Source of the DNA: a virus
Virus record (IMG/VR): IMGVR_UViG_3300008448_000820
Span: 1 to 20,842 of that record
Strand: one strand, 5' to 3'
DNA length: 20,842 bases
Positions 1 to 9,398 of this stretch are shown here, piece by piece. A program made the position numbers and the translations under genes. Positions within the stretch are counted from its first letter, which is position 1. Each line of letters begins with the position of its first letter. The notes beneath the pieces are model-generated. The model had not been told where the DNA came from. It did not search any database and worked only from the letters and a program-made list of their open reading frames with translations.

Positions 1-886
1 GCTTGTTTTGGTTATTGTTAAATGCATCTATGTGTATTGGAGATGGATAAAACGCTCCATAAGATTGTCCAGGTCTTTCATTATTTATCAAATTAGGTGT
101 AACTCTTGCATACCAAAACTCTCGCTCTCTTGCAAAGTTTGTATTTCCTCTTTGAACATTTCTAAACAGATCATCAAAGTTTACCCAGTTTGAACTGTTA
201 CCAAAAACAAACGGAATCTCGTTTTGATAGGCATCTAAATCTGCTCCATTAGTTCTAATTTGTGATGCGTTATTCCAAATACTTGCAAAGTTTTGAGTTT
301 CAATTATTGAACTTGCCATCTGACGAACAACAATTTCTCCATCCGTAGTCCAGTTTTCTAAGCCTCTACTGCCATTATCATTCTGTATTAAGTTTTTATA
401 TAATAGTGGGTATTCTAGGGGATCTATTATCTGTAGTGTGAATGGTTCTGATATATTTGTTCCAAAATCGTTTGTGATTTCTAAAGTATAAACACCATTA
501 ATTTCCGGAGTTACAAACTCAGAATCTAAATAGATTGCAGATGAGCCTTTACCATCATTTAACAACGACACGGAATATATCTCTGCTCCATTCTGTCTCC
601 ACACAAACTTTAAGTTTGTATCACTATATGGATCTAAATTATTAGACGGATCTTCTACAATTGCACCAAAGCTTAGGGTAGTTCCTTTTAATAAAGTTAC
701 TACGTTGTTTACTGGTTGTATTGTTAATGGATTTCCTTGATTATTAAAGTGAGTGTATTGTATAAAGTTACGAATAGGTTGTGATTTTATAACCGGTGTT
801 CGTCTTTGTTGTGGTAGAAGTGTGAAGTCTGGCTTCACCCTACCTTTTTTGCTAGATTCTGTAAGATTTATTTTATAAACACTCAT
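1..886 (-). CDS. Ig-like domain virion protein, 3' end beyond window
   Basis: The frame is open from an ATG at 886 to the window edge: 295 residues are seen and the stop lies outside. Residues about 62-156 read as an Ig-like beta-sandwich, with a central Trp (KFVWRQNGAEI) and the late motif NGVYTLEITNDFG. Next comes NLIQNDNGSRGLENWTT (residues 165-181), which resembles the start of carbohydrate-binding jelly-roll modules (NLxxNG...GLEGWT), and then a FYPSPIHI segment. The same three elements occur in the same order in the gene just upstream (914-2800), so the two are probably tandem paralogues. Position at the end of the baseplate block suggests a tail-tip or receptor-binding role; that role is inference. 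The start lies 28 bases downstream of the upstream stop, with no Shine-Dalgarno. Confidence 0.85.
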   Translation of the reverse strand, partial: MSVYKINLTESSKKGRVKPDFTLLPQQRRTPVIKSQPIRNFIQYTHFNNQGNPLTIQPVNNVVTLLKGTTLSFGAIVEDPSNNLDPYSDTNLKFVWRQNGAEIYSVSLLNDGKGSSAIYLDSEFVTPEINGVYTLEITNDFGTNISEPFTLQIIDPLEYPLLYKNLIQNDNGSRGLENWTTDGEIVVRQMASSIIETQNFASIWNNASQIRTNGADLDAYQNEIPFVFGNSSNWVNFDDLFRNVQRGNTNFAREREFWYARVTPNLINNERPGQSYGAFYPSPIHIDAFNNNQNK

Positions 887-913
887 ATATATACATATCA
901 ACGTTAATCACTG

Positions 914-2800
914 TTACGGTGCTAATATTGATTCGTTTGATGAAGTACTAATATTAAAACCTCTACTAATTAAATCCTCAACTCTTGTTGGAAGTTTTAA
1001 TATCGATTTTGGAAATTCCAAACTAGTTGTTGTTGTTAGTTTACTATGTGGTGTTATTGGATACAGGCTTACATTGATGCCGGTAACCATCCCTCTCGAC
1101 TCAGCATTAAAAGGTACTCTTTGATCTGCTGGTACAGCTGTATTCTGTTGAAGTATAGAATTTATAAATCTATCTGTTTCCTTAAACGGATCAATGTCTG
1201 CTGAGCTATATACTTTTTCAAAACTGGCAATATCCTTTAACTGTCTTAAGGAGGTGTATGGATCCCAAAGTTCAGACATCCTTATATCATCTATGTCAAA
1301 TATTAGATATATTCTTATCTTATTTGTAAGTTTGTTTAACCCGTCTATGTAAGCAGCGTTATGCTTAACATATTGTCCATTTGTAAAATATAGATCCTTA
1401 TTGTTTTGGTATAATATTCTAAACCTTCTTATCTCCGTTGTTGCTGGATCATCTCCACTTAACGTAAGTTGCTTACCACCTATATTTACAGCTAGTGCTG
1501 CGGTGTTTGCTCGAGCTAAGTTTCCAGCCTCTGTTAATGGATCTATAAAGGTTATATTTTCCACTACGTTTGTACGTCCTGATTGTGTATCAACAATATT
1601 TGACTTTATTGGTTGATCATCATAAAGCTCTTGAAAGATTACTTGAACCTTTTCTGATACACGTGAAACACCGGCACGTGCCATGTTGGTTTCTGATAAT
1701 CGTGGCGATGATAAGTCATACTTATTGGGATTCTTTTTATCAGCAATAGTTATAACATCCTCGGTTGGTAGAAATCTTGACACACCATTACCTATGTAGC
1801 AGCTAACCATTGCTCGAACCTTTGTAACTCCATAAACTCTACCACTTATAAAATCAACTGCATCAGTTAAGTCAACGTCTTGGTAGGCTACAACCTTTCT
1901 ACTTCCACCCGCTATAAGATATGTTAAATCCTCTCGAGTAAAATAAGCTGCTTGATTGTTTGCCAATCTATTTAACTCATTTTCGTAAAATCGTTGATTT
2001 ACGTTTATAATGTTTTTAGGGTGTGGATAAAACATATCACTGTTATACCCTACGATGTCAGACCACTGCTTTCTAGCTTCTTTAGCTATAGACTCCTGTC
2101 CCTCTAAATCTACTAACAATGGCTTGCTCTTTATTTCACCAAAAGATGTTGTCCATCCTTCAACACCATTTAAACCTAAACTATTTTGAACTAAATTTTG
2201 TTTGAATTGTGTGTCGTAAGGGCTGTCTGGATTAAAAACAGAAATTTCAATAATTTCTGTTGTGGTTATTCCAACATCGTTTGCAATTTCACAAGTGTAC
2301 GAACCTTCTGCATCAGCTGATATATTTGTAAATCGAAGCTCACTTCCACTTATAACGGATATAACTGACTTTGGGTAATCTTGTAAGTAAATCTCTCCAC
2401 TTATAACTTCTCCATCCTTTGACCAGTTGTATATTAACTGCTCATCTCTTTGTTTAATAACCGGCACACCATTATCAACATTGAGTGTTTGTGGTTGTAT
2501 TGCTTTTACTTTTAAGGTAAAAGAGCTACCTAATGCCACTCTAACAATTCCATCTGCAGATAAGTATAGTGTCTGGCTTTGGTCTTTTATAGACAGCTCC
2601 TCTCGTTTAATTACTGGACTAGAAGCATCTAAAATAGACTCTGCGATTAAGGGTGTTCTGTTTATTGATTCTGGAAATAATGTGTATCTAGTTTGGTTTT
2701 CGTTAATGGAAGATGATGGATTAGGGACAAACGGAGCTACTACCCTTTCAGAGGTATTGTCTCCTAAATTTATAACAAGCTTGCCCGTATTATCTCTCAT
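914..2800 (-). CDS. Ig-like domain baseplate or adhesion protein, 628 aa
   Basis: No named T4 homologue is recognised. Residues about 85-190 form a clear I-set-like Ig domain: GSSFTLKVKA as the B strand, Trp126 in YNWSKDGEVI, and AEGSYTCEIANDVG near 164-177. Only the second of the usual cysteine pair is present (Cys170; the B-strand position is not Cys), so the core disulfide is missing. From about residue 201, QNLVQNSLGLNGVEGWTT looks like the start of a jelly-roll carbohydrate-binding module and parallels the next gene (1-886). The remaining ~400 residues are soluble and beta/mixed with no motif I can name. The ATG overlaps the stop of the DNRLRE-like gene (TAATG), so they are probably translated together. 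A virion surface or baseplate periphery role, possibly glycan binding, is inferred from the fold and the position after gp6. Confidence 0.85.
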   Translation of the reverse strand: MRDNTGKLVINLGDNTSERVVAPFVPNPSSSINENQTRYTLFPESINRTPLIAESILDASSPVIKREELSIKDQSQTLYLSADGIVRVALGSSFTLKVKAIQPQTLNVDNGVPVIKQRDEQLIYNWSKDGEVISGEIYLQDYPKSVISVISGSELRFTNISADAEGSYTCEIANDVGITTTEIIEISVFNPDSPYDTQFKQNLVQNSLGLNGVEGWTTSFGEIKSKPLLVDLEGQESIAKEARKQWSDIVGYNSDMFYPHPKNIINVNQRFYENELNRLANNQAAYFTREDLTYLIAGGSRKVVAYQDVDLTDAVDFISGRVYGVTKVRAMVSCYIGNGVSRFLPTEDVITIADKKNPNKYDLSSPRLSETNMARAGVSRVSEKVQVIFQELYDDQPIKSNIVDTQSGRTNVVENITFIDPLTEAGNLARANTAALAVNIGGKQLTLSGDDPATTEIRRFRILYQNNKDLYFTNGQYVKHNAAYIDGLNKLTNKIRIYLIFDIDDIRMSELWDPYTSLRQLKDIASFEKVYSSADIDPFKETDRFINSILQQNTAVPADQRVPFNAESRGMVTGINVSLYPITPHSKLTTTTSLEFPKSILKLPTRVEDLISRGFNISTSSNESILAP

Positions 2801-3885
2801 TATCTAGTTACTTTAAAAATCCAATTTTGATCAAACACATACTCCTCATCGTTAGTTGCTTTTGTTTTTATTGCCACTCTGTAATAGCGTTCAGGCTGTA
2901 AGCCGTCAAGGTATAGTTTGAAATAACTTCCCTTACTATCAGCACTTATTTGTGTGTAAGTTTCATCAAAAGGAATTATAACATCGTCAGTTTTAGCATC
3001 TAATATACTATAAAAACTTGAAGATGGTAGCTGATAAATGTCTAAGTAGTTACTACTTGTTGCGTAAGTTATTACTGGATATTTTGGTCTTGCTGTAATA
3101 TTGAATCTAGGTTTGTCTGATTCTTTATATTGATCTCTTAGATTTGTTAGGTTGATTACAACCTCATCATTAAATTGTACAACGCTGTGTGTGTTGTGGT
3201 ATACGGCATCCTTCCACTTAACTTGTAATTGCGGTTGGTAGATTGTGTGAGTATCTTTGCTAAAAAACTTTAAGCTGTTGAACGTGTTGGTATCAGATTC
3301 ATCGCTAAGTGCTTTTTTGATTATAAGACCATTGTTTGGAATGCTTCCAGTTAACCAAGCTCTTACCATGGTTGTAACATCCATGTCTAAATCTGTTGTA
3401 GAATAGTCAAAGCTTTGTGTAGCTGTGTAAGAAGTATACCATGTTCCTCCTCCTGGATTTGTTGCATACTCACCTGATGAGCTTGATGTGAAGAATGAAG
3501 TAGTCCATTTAGATCCACTATCATTTGCATTAAATCTATACTCCCACGAAGCTCCATTTAAAGTCATTGGTCCGTTAGTGTAGCGACCAGTACCCATGTT
3601 CCAACTTTGTGAAACAGGATGAGCATATAAGGTGTATTCTACAGGAATTTCTGATGCTTCTGCTGTAAACAACCTTAGTCCGTAGCTTGCACTTTGTAGA
3701 GCTTGTTGTGATAGAATTTTTTGTATGTTTGTAAAATCAAAGTCTAATAAGATTCTAGAATTATAAACCTCTCCTGTATCAACAATAGTCTTGTTAATCT
3801 CCAACATAGCGTCTAATCCAGTATTCATTTCTGGGTAACGCTCATATAATGTGGTATCTTTTTTATTAAAAATGCTAAATATCAT
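2800..3885 (-). CDS. DNRLRE-like domain baseplate protein
   Basis: 361 residues. The N-terminal two thirds match the DNRLRE pattern known from surface and carbohydrate-binding proteins: RILLDFDF (44-51), a YGLRLF strand (68-73), LYAHPVSQSWNMGTGRY (86-102), a GGGTWYT segment (145-151), MDVTTMVRAW (168-177) and NNGLIIKK (184-191). The last ~130 residues look like a beta-sandwich ending in RYYRVAIKTKA. The gene directly follows the gp6 homologue, where T4 carries wedge proteins gp7 and gp8, but I see no sequence likeness to either. Best reading: a baseplate wedge or wedge-attached protein with a binding domain. Its end overlaps the start of the Ig-domain gene, and one base separates it from the stop of gp6. 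Confidence 0.8.
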   Translation of the reverse strand: MIFSIFNKKDTTLYERYPEMNTGLDAMLEINKTIVDTGEVYNSRILLDFDFTNIQKILSQQALQSASYGLRLFTAEASEIPVEYTLYAHPVSQSWNMGTGRYTNGPMTLNGASWEYRFNANDSGSKWTTSFFTSSSSGEYATNPGGGTWYTSYTATQSFDYSTTDLDMDVTTMVRAWLTGSIPNNGLIIKKALSDESDTNTFNSLKFFSKDTHTIYQPQLQVKWKDAVYHNTHSVVQFNDEVVINLTNLRDQYKESDKPRFNITARPKYPVITYATSSNYLDIYQLPSSSFYSILDAKTDDVIIPFDETYTQISADSKGSYFKLYLDGLQPERYYRVAIKTKATNDEEYVFDQNWIFKVTR

Positions 3886-3886
3886 C

Positions 3887-5785
3887 TTAGTAAGTTACAA
3901 TTCTTCCTCTAATATCCTTTTCAGGAAATTTAATTTCAAATATAGATGGATCTAAACTTGGATACACTATACCATTCTTTGTTGCACTCTGAATATCGTA
4001 AGCAATGTTACTGTATCCCAATGCTGCATTATTTAGGTTCTTTATACCAATCGAAGATACACTTTGTACTCCTTCTACAGAATTTAACGCAAGCATTAAA
4101 TCACTGTAAAGTATTGGTTGGTTTATTTGCCATTTATCTATTGCAAAAAAATCCTTAAGAGCTTGAATAGATTTTGTTAGTACTTCATTAACATTATAGT
4201 TTGGTAAAACTACAATATCAAAATCAATACCAATGTTGATTACAAAACCATCTCTGATATTGATACTATCAGTCATCATTTTATATTGACTTAAGTATGC
4301 TTTGAGATTTTCTTTTATAGCTTTGTTTACCGGAATTAAATTCTTATTGTTATCATATCCAAGCACATACATATTCATGGCTAGTGGATTAGCTACCTTA
4401 TCAGTAACATCCTCAGTTGTGATATTATTTTGCTCGTCTGGTGTAATGAATACTTTTGCAACAGATCCGTATGTGTTTGGCATTGCATAAGCACGCACTA
4501 TATAATCCTCAACCGTAATAGCTCTATTTTGACTTGCAATTTGAGCTAGTGTGTTTTGTCTTATTTCCTCTATGGTTTCTTCAGATCTACCACCTACAGC
4601 AGACTCTGCATTGTTAACAGCTAAACTATTTATAATCGCTGTATTCAGTGTTGGTGTTGCCGTTGGTAGTGTTGATAGCGAAGTGTCTGCATTAATGATG
4701 TCTGTAATTGTGTTACTTGGAACATTTGCAGTGATTCCACCTCCTACTAAATACGTTACCGTTAAGGTAATGTTTGAGGGAGCAATACCATAAGTACTTG
4801 TTATTAGTGGATTAGCTGGATCTATTGATGCGTCTATATCCTCTTTTCCAGTTGGTAAGGATAAGCCAATGTTTTCTGGAGTTGGTAGAATTTCTTCATC
4901 CGGTTTTGATGATACACCAGCTCCGAATTGAATCTCAATTCCGCTTGTAGTTGTGCGTGTAACAAATCTCCTTGGAACCTTTTTTAGCTTTAAAAGATAT
5001 GGAGTTTCAGCACTATAAACTGCTGCATCTGGATCGTTAAATCTAGTGTTCTCTACTTTTTCAAAGATTGTATCTTGTGCTAAATAAGGCACTTCGTACC
5101 ACGTATTGCCATTAGAATCAACTACAGACTGTATACCTATAATTGGACTTTCTGAATCTGTTAATAAAAGCTTTTTAAATCTTTCGGCTTGGCCAATTGT
5201 GAAATCTGTTGTTTTGGTAGTTGCACTTATAGCACTTACCTGCTTTTTAGCTAAGTAGTATGTTGGATTACCGTTTGTATCTAAGCTGTAAATTGAAATC
5301 TCAGTTGGATTAAATACGTTATTTACTGTAAAGTCAACAGTGTTTTGTGTTAAGAAAGTTGCATTCTGTAATGGAGCTCTTACCTCCATACCTCCTGCAA
5401 TCTTTAAGCCATAGCTTAGATCAGGCATTGCAGATGCGCCACTTCCACTAGCCGGAAGTAATTGAAAAACATCTAAAGTTACTTGACTAGGAACGCTTAG
5501 TTTTGGTTTGTAGCCAAAAGCGGATGCAATGTTTAAAATATTCTTTCTCTCTGTTGCATGTAAAACTAAGTTCTCTTTAAACTGTGCATCTATATAGTAA
5601 CTCAACACATCACCAACATATGCAGCCATATCCAAAAACAATGACCCTGGTGAGGATTCATTAAAATCGTTGTATGTATTTGGGTAATAATTTTTTGCAT
5701 ACTCTATCAGCCCCTGCTTCAAGGTATCAAAATCCTTACCTAAATATTTTATATCCTTATTTGATTTTTTTGATATGATTGCCAT
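3887..5785 (-). CDS. 6: Baseplate wedge protein gp6-like (Baseplate J family)
   Basis: 632 residues, close to T4 gp6 (660 aa), which joins neighbouring wedges and forms the inner ring of the contractile baseplate. The N-terminus carries the family signature: LGKDFDTLKQGLIEYAKNYY (15-34), NDFNESSPGSLFLDMAAYVG (39-58), LSYYIDAQFKENL (61-73) and ATERKNILNIASAFGYKP (77-94). A later region reads GGRSEETIEEIRQN...TVEDYIVRAYAMP, the usual Baseplate J-like core. The C-terminal part resembles the gp6 region that contacts neighbouring wedge subunits. It follows the gp25 homologue with a one-base TAATG overlap, a gp25-gp6 pairing common in contractile tails and type VI secretion systems. The ATG start is fixed by that overlap. 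Confidence 0.95.
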   Translation of the reverse strand: MAIISKKSNKDIKYLGKDFDTLKQGLIEYAKNYYPNTYNDFNESSPGSLFLDMAAYVGDVLSYYIDAQFKENLVLHATERKNILNIASAFGYKPKLSVPSQVTLDVFQLLPASGSGASAMPDLSYGLKIAGGMEVRAPLQNATFLTQNTVDFTVNNVFNPTEISIYSLDTNGNPTYYLAKKQVSAISATTKTTDFTIGQAERFKKLLLTDSESPIIGIQSVVDSNGNTWYEVPYLAQDTIFEKVENTRFNDPDAAVYSAETPYLLKLKKVPRRFVTRTTTSGIEIQFGAGVSSKPDEEILPTPENIGLSLPTGKEDIDASIDPANPLITSTYGIAPSNITLTVTYLVGGGITANVPSNTITDIINADTSLSTLPTATPTLNTAIINSLAVNNAESAVGGRSEETIEEIRQNTLAQIASQNRAITVEDYIVRAYAMPNTYGSVAKVFITPDEQNNITTEDVTDKVANPLAMNMYVLGYDNNKNLIPVNKAIKENLKAYLSQYKMMTDSINIRDGFVINIGIDFDIVVLPNYNVNEVLTKSIQALKDFFAIDKWQINQPILYSDLMLALNSVEGVQSVSSIGIKNLNNAALGYSNIAYDIQSATKNGIVYPSLDPSIFEIKFPEKDIRGRIVTY

Positions 5786-6207
5786 TATTGTGAAGTATTA
5801 ATTTGGATTAGTATTGGTCTTGTATCAAACTGATTTCCTTGTAAACTTATTACCATTTTAATAAAAAGTTTGTTATTATCTGCATCGTCAGTTATAGTCA
5901 ACTCATTTATAAATATGTACGGTAAAAAGGTTGCAAAATTGGTTAGGATATTTTCTCTTAAAGTTTCTATTGTATCCTCTGATATATTTTCAAAAAGAGT
6001 CTTTTTAAGGTCACATCCAAGAGTTGGCAACATTATACGCTCACCCTTTTCAGTCAAGAGAAGGTTTTTTGCATTTGCAACAGCTTGATCTATCGTTGTA
6101 TAATTAAGTTGAAAATCTGCACCTGTTGGTTTGCTCATAGGCAAATCAATACCGACTGCAACGTCTGGTTCAAGATCAATTGGGTTTATCTTTATTTCGT
6201 ATGCCAT
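5785..6207 (-). CDS. 25: Baseplate wedge protein gp25-like (GPW/gp25 family)
   Basis: 140 residues, about the size of T4 gp25 (132 aa). The family core is visible: an N-terminal strand, then YTTIDQAVANAKNLLLTEKGERIMLPTLGCDLKKTLFENI (about 36-75), including the conserved KGER and P-x-x-G-x-D-L segments, and a C-terminal amphipathic sheet. In T4 and in type VI systems (TssE) gp25 sits where sheath assembly begins on the wedge and binds gp6. Older databases often label the family lysozyme; no catalytic residues support that. It starts in a TAATG overlap with the upstream 120-residue gene and ends in another with gp6. Confidence 0.95.
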   Translation of the reverse strand: MAYEIKINPIDLEPDVAVGIDLPMSKPTGADFQLNYTTIDQAVANAKNLLLTEKGERIMLPTLGCDLKKTLFENISEDTIETLRENILTNFATFLPYIFINELTITDDADNNKLFIKMVISLQGNQFDTRPILIQINTSQ

Positions 6208-6569
6208 TATCTAAGCTCTTCTGCTCGTTTTAGTATAGATGAGTAATCCTTTACAAACATGTTTGTTTGCTGACTTGTATATGGAAGTTCTGGATCAAAC
6301 TCATCTGGATTATTCAGGCTGTGTGCTGTTTCGTTTAAAAGAGAGTCTAGTACTCCGTTGCCTGTTGATATCTGTTGCATTCCAACTGGCTTAAAGTCTT
6401 CCTCCAAAGTAACTAACGGTGTAGTTCTAACTGGCTTCTTTGTAGCTGTGTTTGTTGGTGCTTTTGGTTTAACACCTTCTCTCAATACCTGCATCTCTTT
6501 ACGTACAGCTAGCTGAACCTCTTCTCTTATAATTTTTCTTATTGCACTTAAAAATTCTGATGTTTTCAT
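6207..6569 (-). CDS. Hypothetical baseplate-region protein, 120 aa
   Basis: I do not recognise a function. I place the start at the ATG at 6569 (MKTSEFLSAIRKIIREEVQL); the frame stays open to a GTG at 6593, but that would include the spacer and a TATTTATA motif. The first 35 residues form a charged amphipathic helix, a common start among small phage structural proteins. A Pro/Lys/Thr-rich linker follows (35-55), then GNGVLDSLLNETAHSL and a second helix at the C-terminus. It lies between the 932-residue protein and gp25, so a small baseplate component or assembly factor is plausible; that is inference from position. Confidence 0.75.
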   Translation of the reverse strand: MKTSEFLSAIRKIIREEVQLAVRKEMQVLREGVKPKAPTNTATKKPVRTTPLVTLEEDFKPVGMQQISTGNGVLDSLLNETAHSLNNPDEFDPELPYTSQQTNMFVKDYSSILKRAEELR

Positions 6570-6581
6570 ATATTGCTTTTT

Positions 6582-6589
6582 TATAAATA
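6582..6589 (-). promoter_or_regulatory. TATTTATA motif upstream of 120-aa gene
   Basis: In the minus-strand direction the 30-base gap between the 932-residue gene and the next gene reads GATATTTATAAAAAAGC, with TATTTATA 12 bases before the ATG. The same octamer at the same distance precedes the tail-fibre gene. Candidate late-promoter core for the phage sigma factor; unproven. Confidence 0.3.
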
Positions 6590-6599
6590 TCACAAATAG

Positions 6600-9398
6600 T
6601 TAAATCAATCCTACAAACGGGAATGATGGTATTCCAGTACTTGGATTTGGGATTACTGTACCTGATAAGGTTAGTAATTGTTGTTGAAAATTTGTGGCTA
6701 GTTCTGAAGCATATCCTCTTGCTCCATTAACTGGTAGTAATTTTAAACCCCCAAACAATCCTATATTGGTAACAATAAATGTTGTTCCTACTGGTGTTGT
6801 CCAAGAAAAACCTGTCCAAAACAACCTTGTAGCTACATTTAATGTAGCGGATAGAGTTATTGCTTCCAAGTTAACTCTCTTTTCAACTTGAGCCTCAGCA
6901 TCCTTTTGAGCTTTTTCAGCTTGCTTTCTTTTTGCTTCTTCTATTCTTGTATTTATTTTTTGAATTGCGGGACGAACTAATGACAGAACAAAGTCCCTTA
7001 CTGCTTTAGCAGCTTCTATAATTAATTCAAATAAGAATAGTATAACACTTCGCACTTTATCTACCGAATTGTAAAACTTATTTAAGGTTTTATTTTGTAT
7101 AAAAGAGCCTTGCTGTGTATCTCTAATTGTTCGAATAGTTTGTTTAAACTTTCGTAAGTATCTCTGCTCTAGTCTATATAAATCTTGTACAAAATTAATG
7201 TTGTTTAACACACTAAAATTTAATGCTTCAATTGCATCCAGTCTATTTTGACCTGGTTTGAATATGTTTAAGAGTGTATTATAGGTTGTGGTAAACTCTG
7301 AACCCAACTCTAAACTTTTATCTTGCACAACTCTTGTTAACTCTTCTAAAAGATCTCCACTATTAATTTCGTTTATAAGATCTTGTACCAGTTTGTATAA
7401 TAGCTCTGTTTGCAACAGCTTAGTGAACTGCAATCTTTTTGCTTGCAGTTGTCTTGCTGATTCTTCTGGACTTAGTTGATAATCTAATTTCAAGAAAAGG
7501 TAATACTCTCGAAGCATTTTATCTATATCTCCTTGATTATCACTTAAAGTAAATCCAGGTGCATTTGCTTTAACGGCAACTCTTGTAGCTGATATAGTAA
7601 ACCTTGCTCCACATGCAATTTTCTGAAGTAAGCGCTTACGCTCTTCGGCTCGCTTCTTCTTATCTATCAACTCACCCTCTTTCTGTCTCTTTCTATTTAG
7701 CTTTTGGTTTAAGTTAGCGTTTAGCTCTTTTAGATTATTTGTGTATTCAGTTACAAAGATTTTTAAGTCTTGTTTTTGTTTATCTATGAATAAAGTTAAA
7801 TCTTTAATCCTTCTATTCAAGCCTATTTGGATTTCCTTTAGCTCTGCCTTCAGAAATCCGAATAAATTAGACATATCCAACAAGCTTACACTCTTTTTGA
7901 TTTTTGTTTTAGGTTTTGTTTGACCTTGTGTTTCTCGAAGAGCTCTCTTTAATTCAGGTATATCAACTTCTATTATTGAGGCAGCTTCTTTATAAAGCTG
8001 CTCAATGTTGTTTGTGTTAATTAATATTAGGTATTTAATATCATCCAAAGACAGTCTATATTGAACTGCAATGCTTGTGATTGAGTTTAGTATCCCCAAA
8101 TCCTTGATACCTAAATCATTCCTGATTAACTTTCTAAGTTGGTTGCTTGTTTGTGTAGCTTGACCACTTGTGTTTATTTGTAAATTAGCAGCCGTGCTTT
8201 CTAACTCTTCAATCGCTCTCTTCACTCCAATAGAAAGACTGTCTATTTTTAAAATAAGGTTTACTAACAATCTTAAAATTCTTCTGATTCTTCTAATAGC
8301 GCTTGCTGCCTTCTTTATTCTTTTTTGTTTTGTCTGTCCTTCTTGTTTTACCTTTTTTGAAACACTTAAAATAACACCCGACTGTTTAAACTTTAACAGT
8401 TGATTAGTATATTCGTTTGTACGCTCCTTAATCAAAGCTTTCACTGCTTCCGTTTTTGGCTTTATAATTCCATCTAACTCATCTTTTAGCTTTTTTTGTT
8501 GAGCTTTTAATCGCTTTTGAGTATCTCTAAGAGTAGCAGATCTTCTAATAAACAACCTTGCTATCAATACAACTCGTCTGTATTTTCTCTCTATTCGTGC
8601 TATATCCTCTAATATATCAATTATTACAGTTGGGTTGGTAAATCCTTCCACTAAGCGCATAATAATGCCTATAACACCTTGTATCTTTCTATAAACATAA
8701 GCCTTAATAGTTGCGGGAGAACTAAGATCATATTGTAATCTATCTATATTCTTTCCTACTTCGGTTAAAAGAAGTGCAAATCTTCTATAATCTCTTGGAT
8801 TTGCTGTAGGGTTGAAGTTGGCAACTTCGTTGATTAGGTTTAGCTCTTGACGAAATAAGCTTTCAAAAGTCACCTCATCCAACTCCAATCTAAAACTATC
8901 AAACAGGTTTGGTAATTCTCTAATTTCATTCAACCTTTCTTTAATATATTCGATAAGTAATTGTATCATTTCTGCAAGGGTTTGTGGTAAGTTTACAAGC
9001 TCCCTTGCAACCAACTGCGCTTGCCTTACATTTGATCTTATCTGCTCTCTTAATATTCTAGATTTGCGAATTAAGCGTCTATACGAAACTATTAAGTCTT
9101 GTATATTTGCTTTTCCTTGAAGCAATGCTCTACCTTCGTAATAAATTCTTAACGTCTCAAAGAATAATCTCTGACGTGCCTCATAACCATTTATTGTTAC
9201 TATTCCTCCTACCGGTGCTGGTGCTCCAGATAATGCTGGTGCTGGTAGTGTTGGTGGTACTTTTGGTAATTGTCCTGTTAATAAAGTTGATACGTAGAAT
9301 TGGGTTATAGCGCTAGCCATATCACTTGCATTTCCAAGTAATCCATTTTCTAAATTAAAACTTAGTGGTTGTGTAAAGGTAGCTTCCCAATTTGCCAT
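6600..9398 (-). CDS. Long helical coiled-coil structural protein (possible tape measure)
   Basis: 932 residues, the largest protein here. A short N-terminal region ends in a Pro/Ala linker (KVPPTLPAPALSGAPAPVGG, about 46-65). From about 72 to 840 the protein is almost entirely predicted helix, rich in Lys, Arg, Glu, Leu and Ile, with long heptad-like stretches (QKRLKAQQKKLKDELDGII; LNRKRQKEGELIDKKKRAEERKR) and a hydrophobic helix (VILFLFELIIEAAKAVRDFV). The last ~90 residues are hydrophobic and glycine-rich (TTFIVTNIGLFGGLKLLP). Length and helicity would suit a tail tape-measure protein (T4 gp29 is about 590 aa), but the position inside the hub/wedge block also fits a long baseplate protein. 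It starts in a TAATG overlap. Confidence 0.8.
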   Translation of the reverse strand: MANWEATFTQPLSFNLENGLLGNASDMASAITQFYVSTLLTGQLPKVPPTLPAPALSGAPAPVGGIVTINGYEARQRLFFETLRIYYEGRALLQGKANIQDLIVSYRRLIRKSRILREQIRSNVRQAQLVARELVNLPQTLAEMIQLLIEYIKERLNEIRELPNLFDSFRLELDEVTFESLFRQELNLINEVANFNPTANPRDYRRFALLLTEVGKNIDRLQYDLSSPATIKAYVYRKIQGVIGIIMRLVEGFTNPTVIIDILEDIARIERKYRRVVLIARLFIRRSATLRDTQKRLKAQQKKLKDELDGIIKPKTEAVKALIKERTNEYTNQLLKFKQSGVILSVSKKVKQEGQTKQKRIKKAASAIRRIRRILRLLVNLILKIDSLSIGVKRAIEELESTAANLQINTSGQATQTSNQLRKLIRNDLGIKDLGILNSITSIAVQYRLSLDDIKYLILINTNNIEQLYKEAASIIEVDIPELKRALRETQGQTKPKTKIKKSVSLLDMSNLFGFLKAELKEIQIGLNRRIKDLTLFIDKQKQDLKIFVTEYTNNLKELNANLNQKLNRKRQKEGELIDKKKRAEERKRLLQKIACGARFTISATRVAVKANAPGFTLSDNQGDIDKMLREYYLFLKLDYQLSPEESARQLQAKRLQFTKLLQTELLYKLVQDLINEINSGDLLEELTRVVQDKSLELGSEFTTTYNTLLNIFKPGQNRLDAIEALNFSVLNNINFVQDLYRLEQRYLRKFKQTIRTIRDTQQGSFIQNKTLNKFYNSVDKVRSVILFLFELIIEAAKAVRDFVLSLVRPAIQKINTRIEEAKRKQAEKAQKDAEAQVEKRVNLEAITLSATLNVATRLFWTGFSWTTPVGTTFIVTNIGLFGGLKLLPVNGARGYASELATNFQQQLLTLSGTVIPNPSTGIPSFPFVGLI

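Noticed and set aside
5911-5920. Another TATAAATA copy on the plus strand
   Set aside because: Lies inside the gp25 coding region and encodes conserved residues, so it is not counted as a regulatory copy.
5785-6207. Lysozyme label for the gp25 homologue
   Set aside because: The family is structural and no catalytic residues are present.
8-9310. Many plus-strand open frames of 60-126 codons in the left half
   Set aside because: They lie opposite strong minus-strand genes, lack leaders and domain likeness, and have compositions expected of antisense frames.
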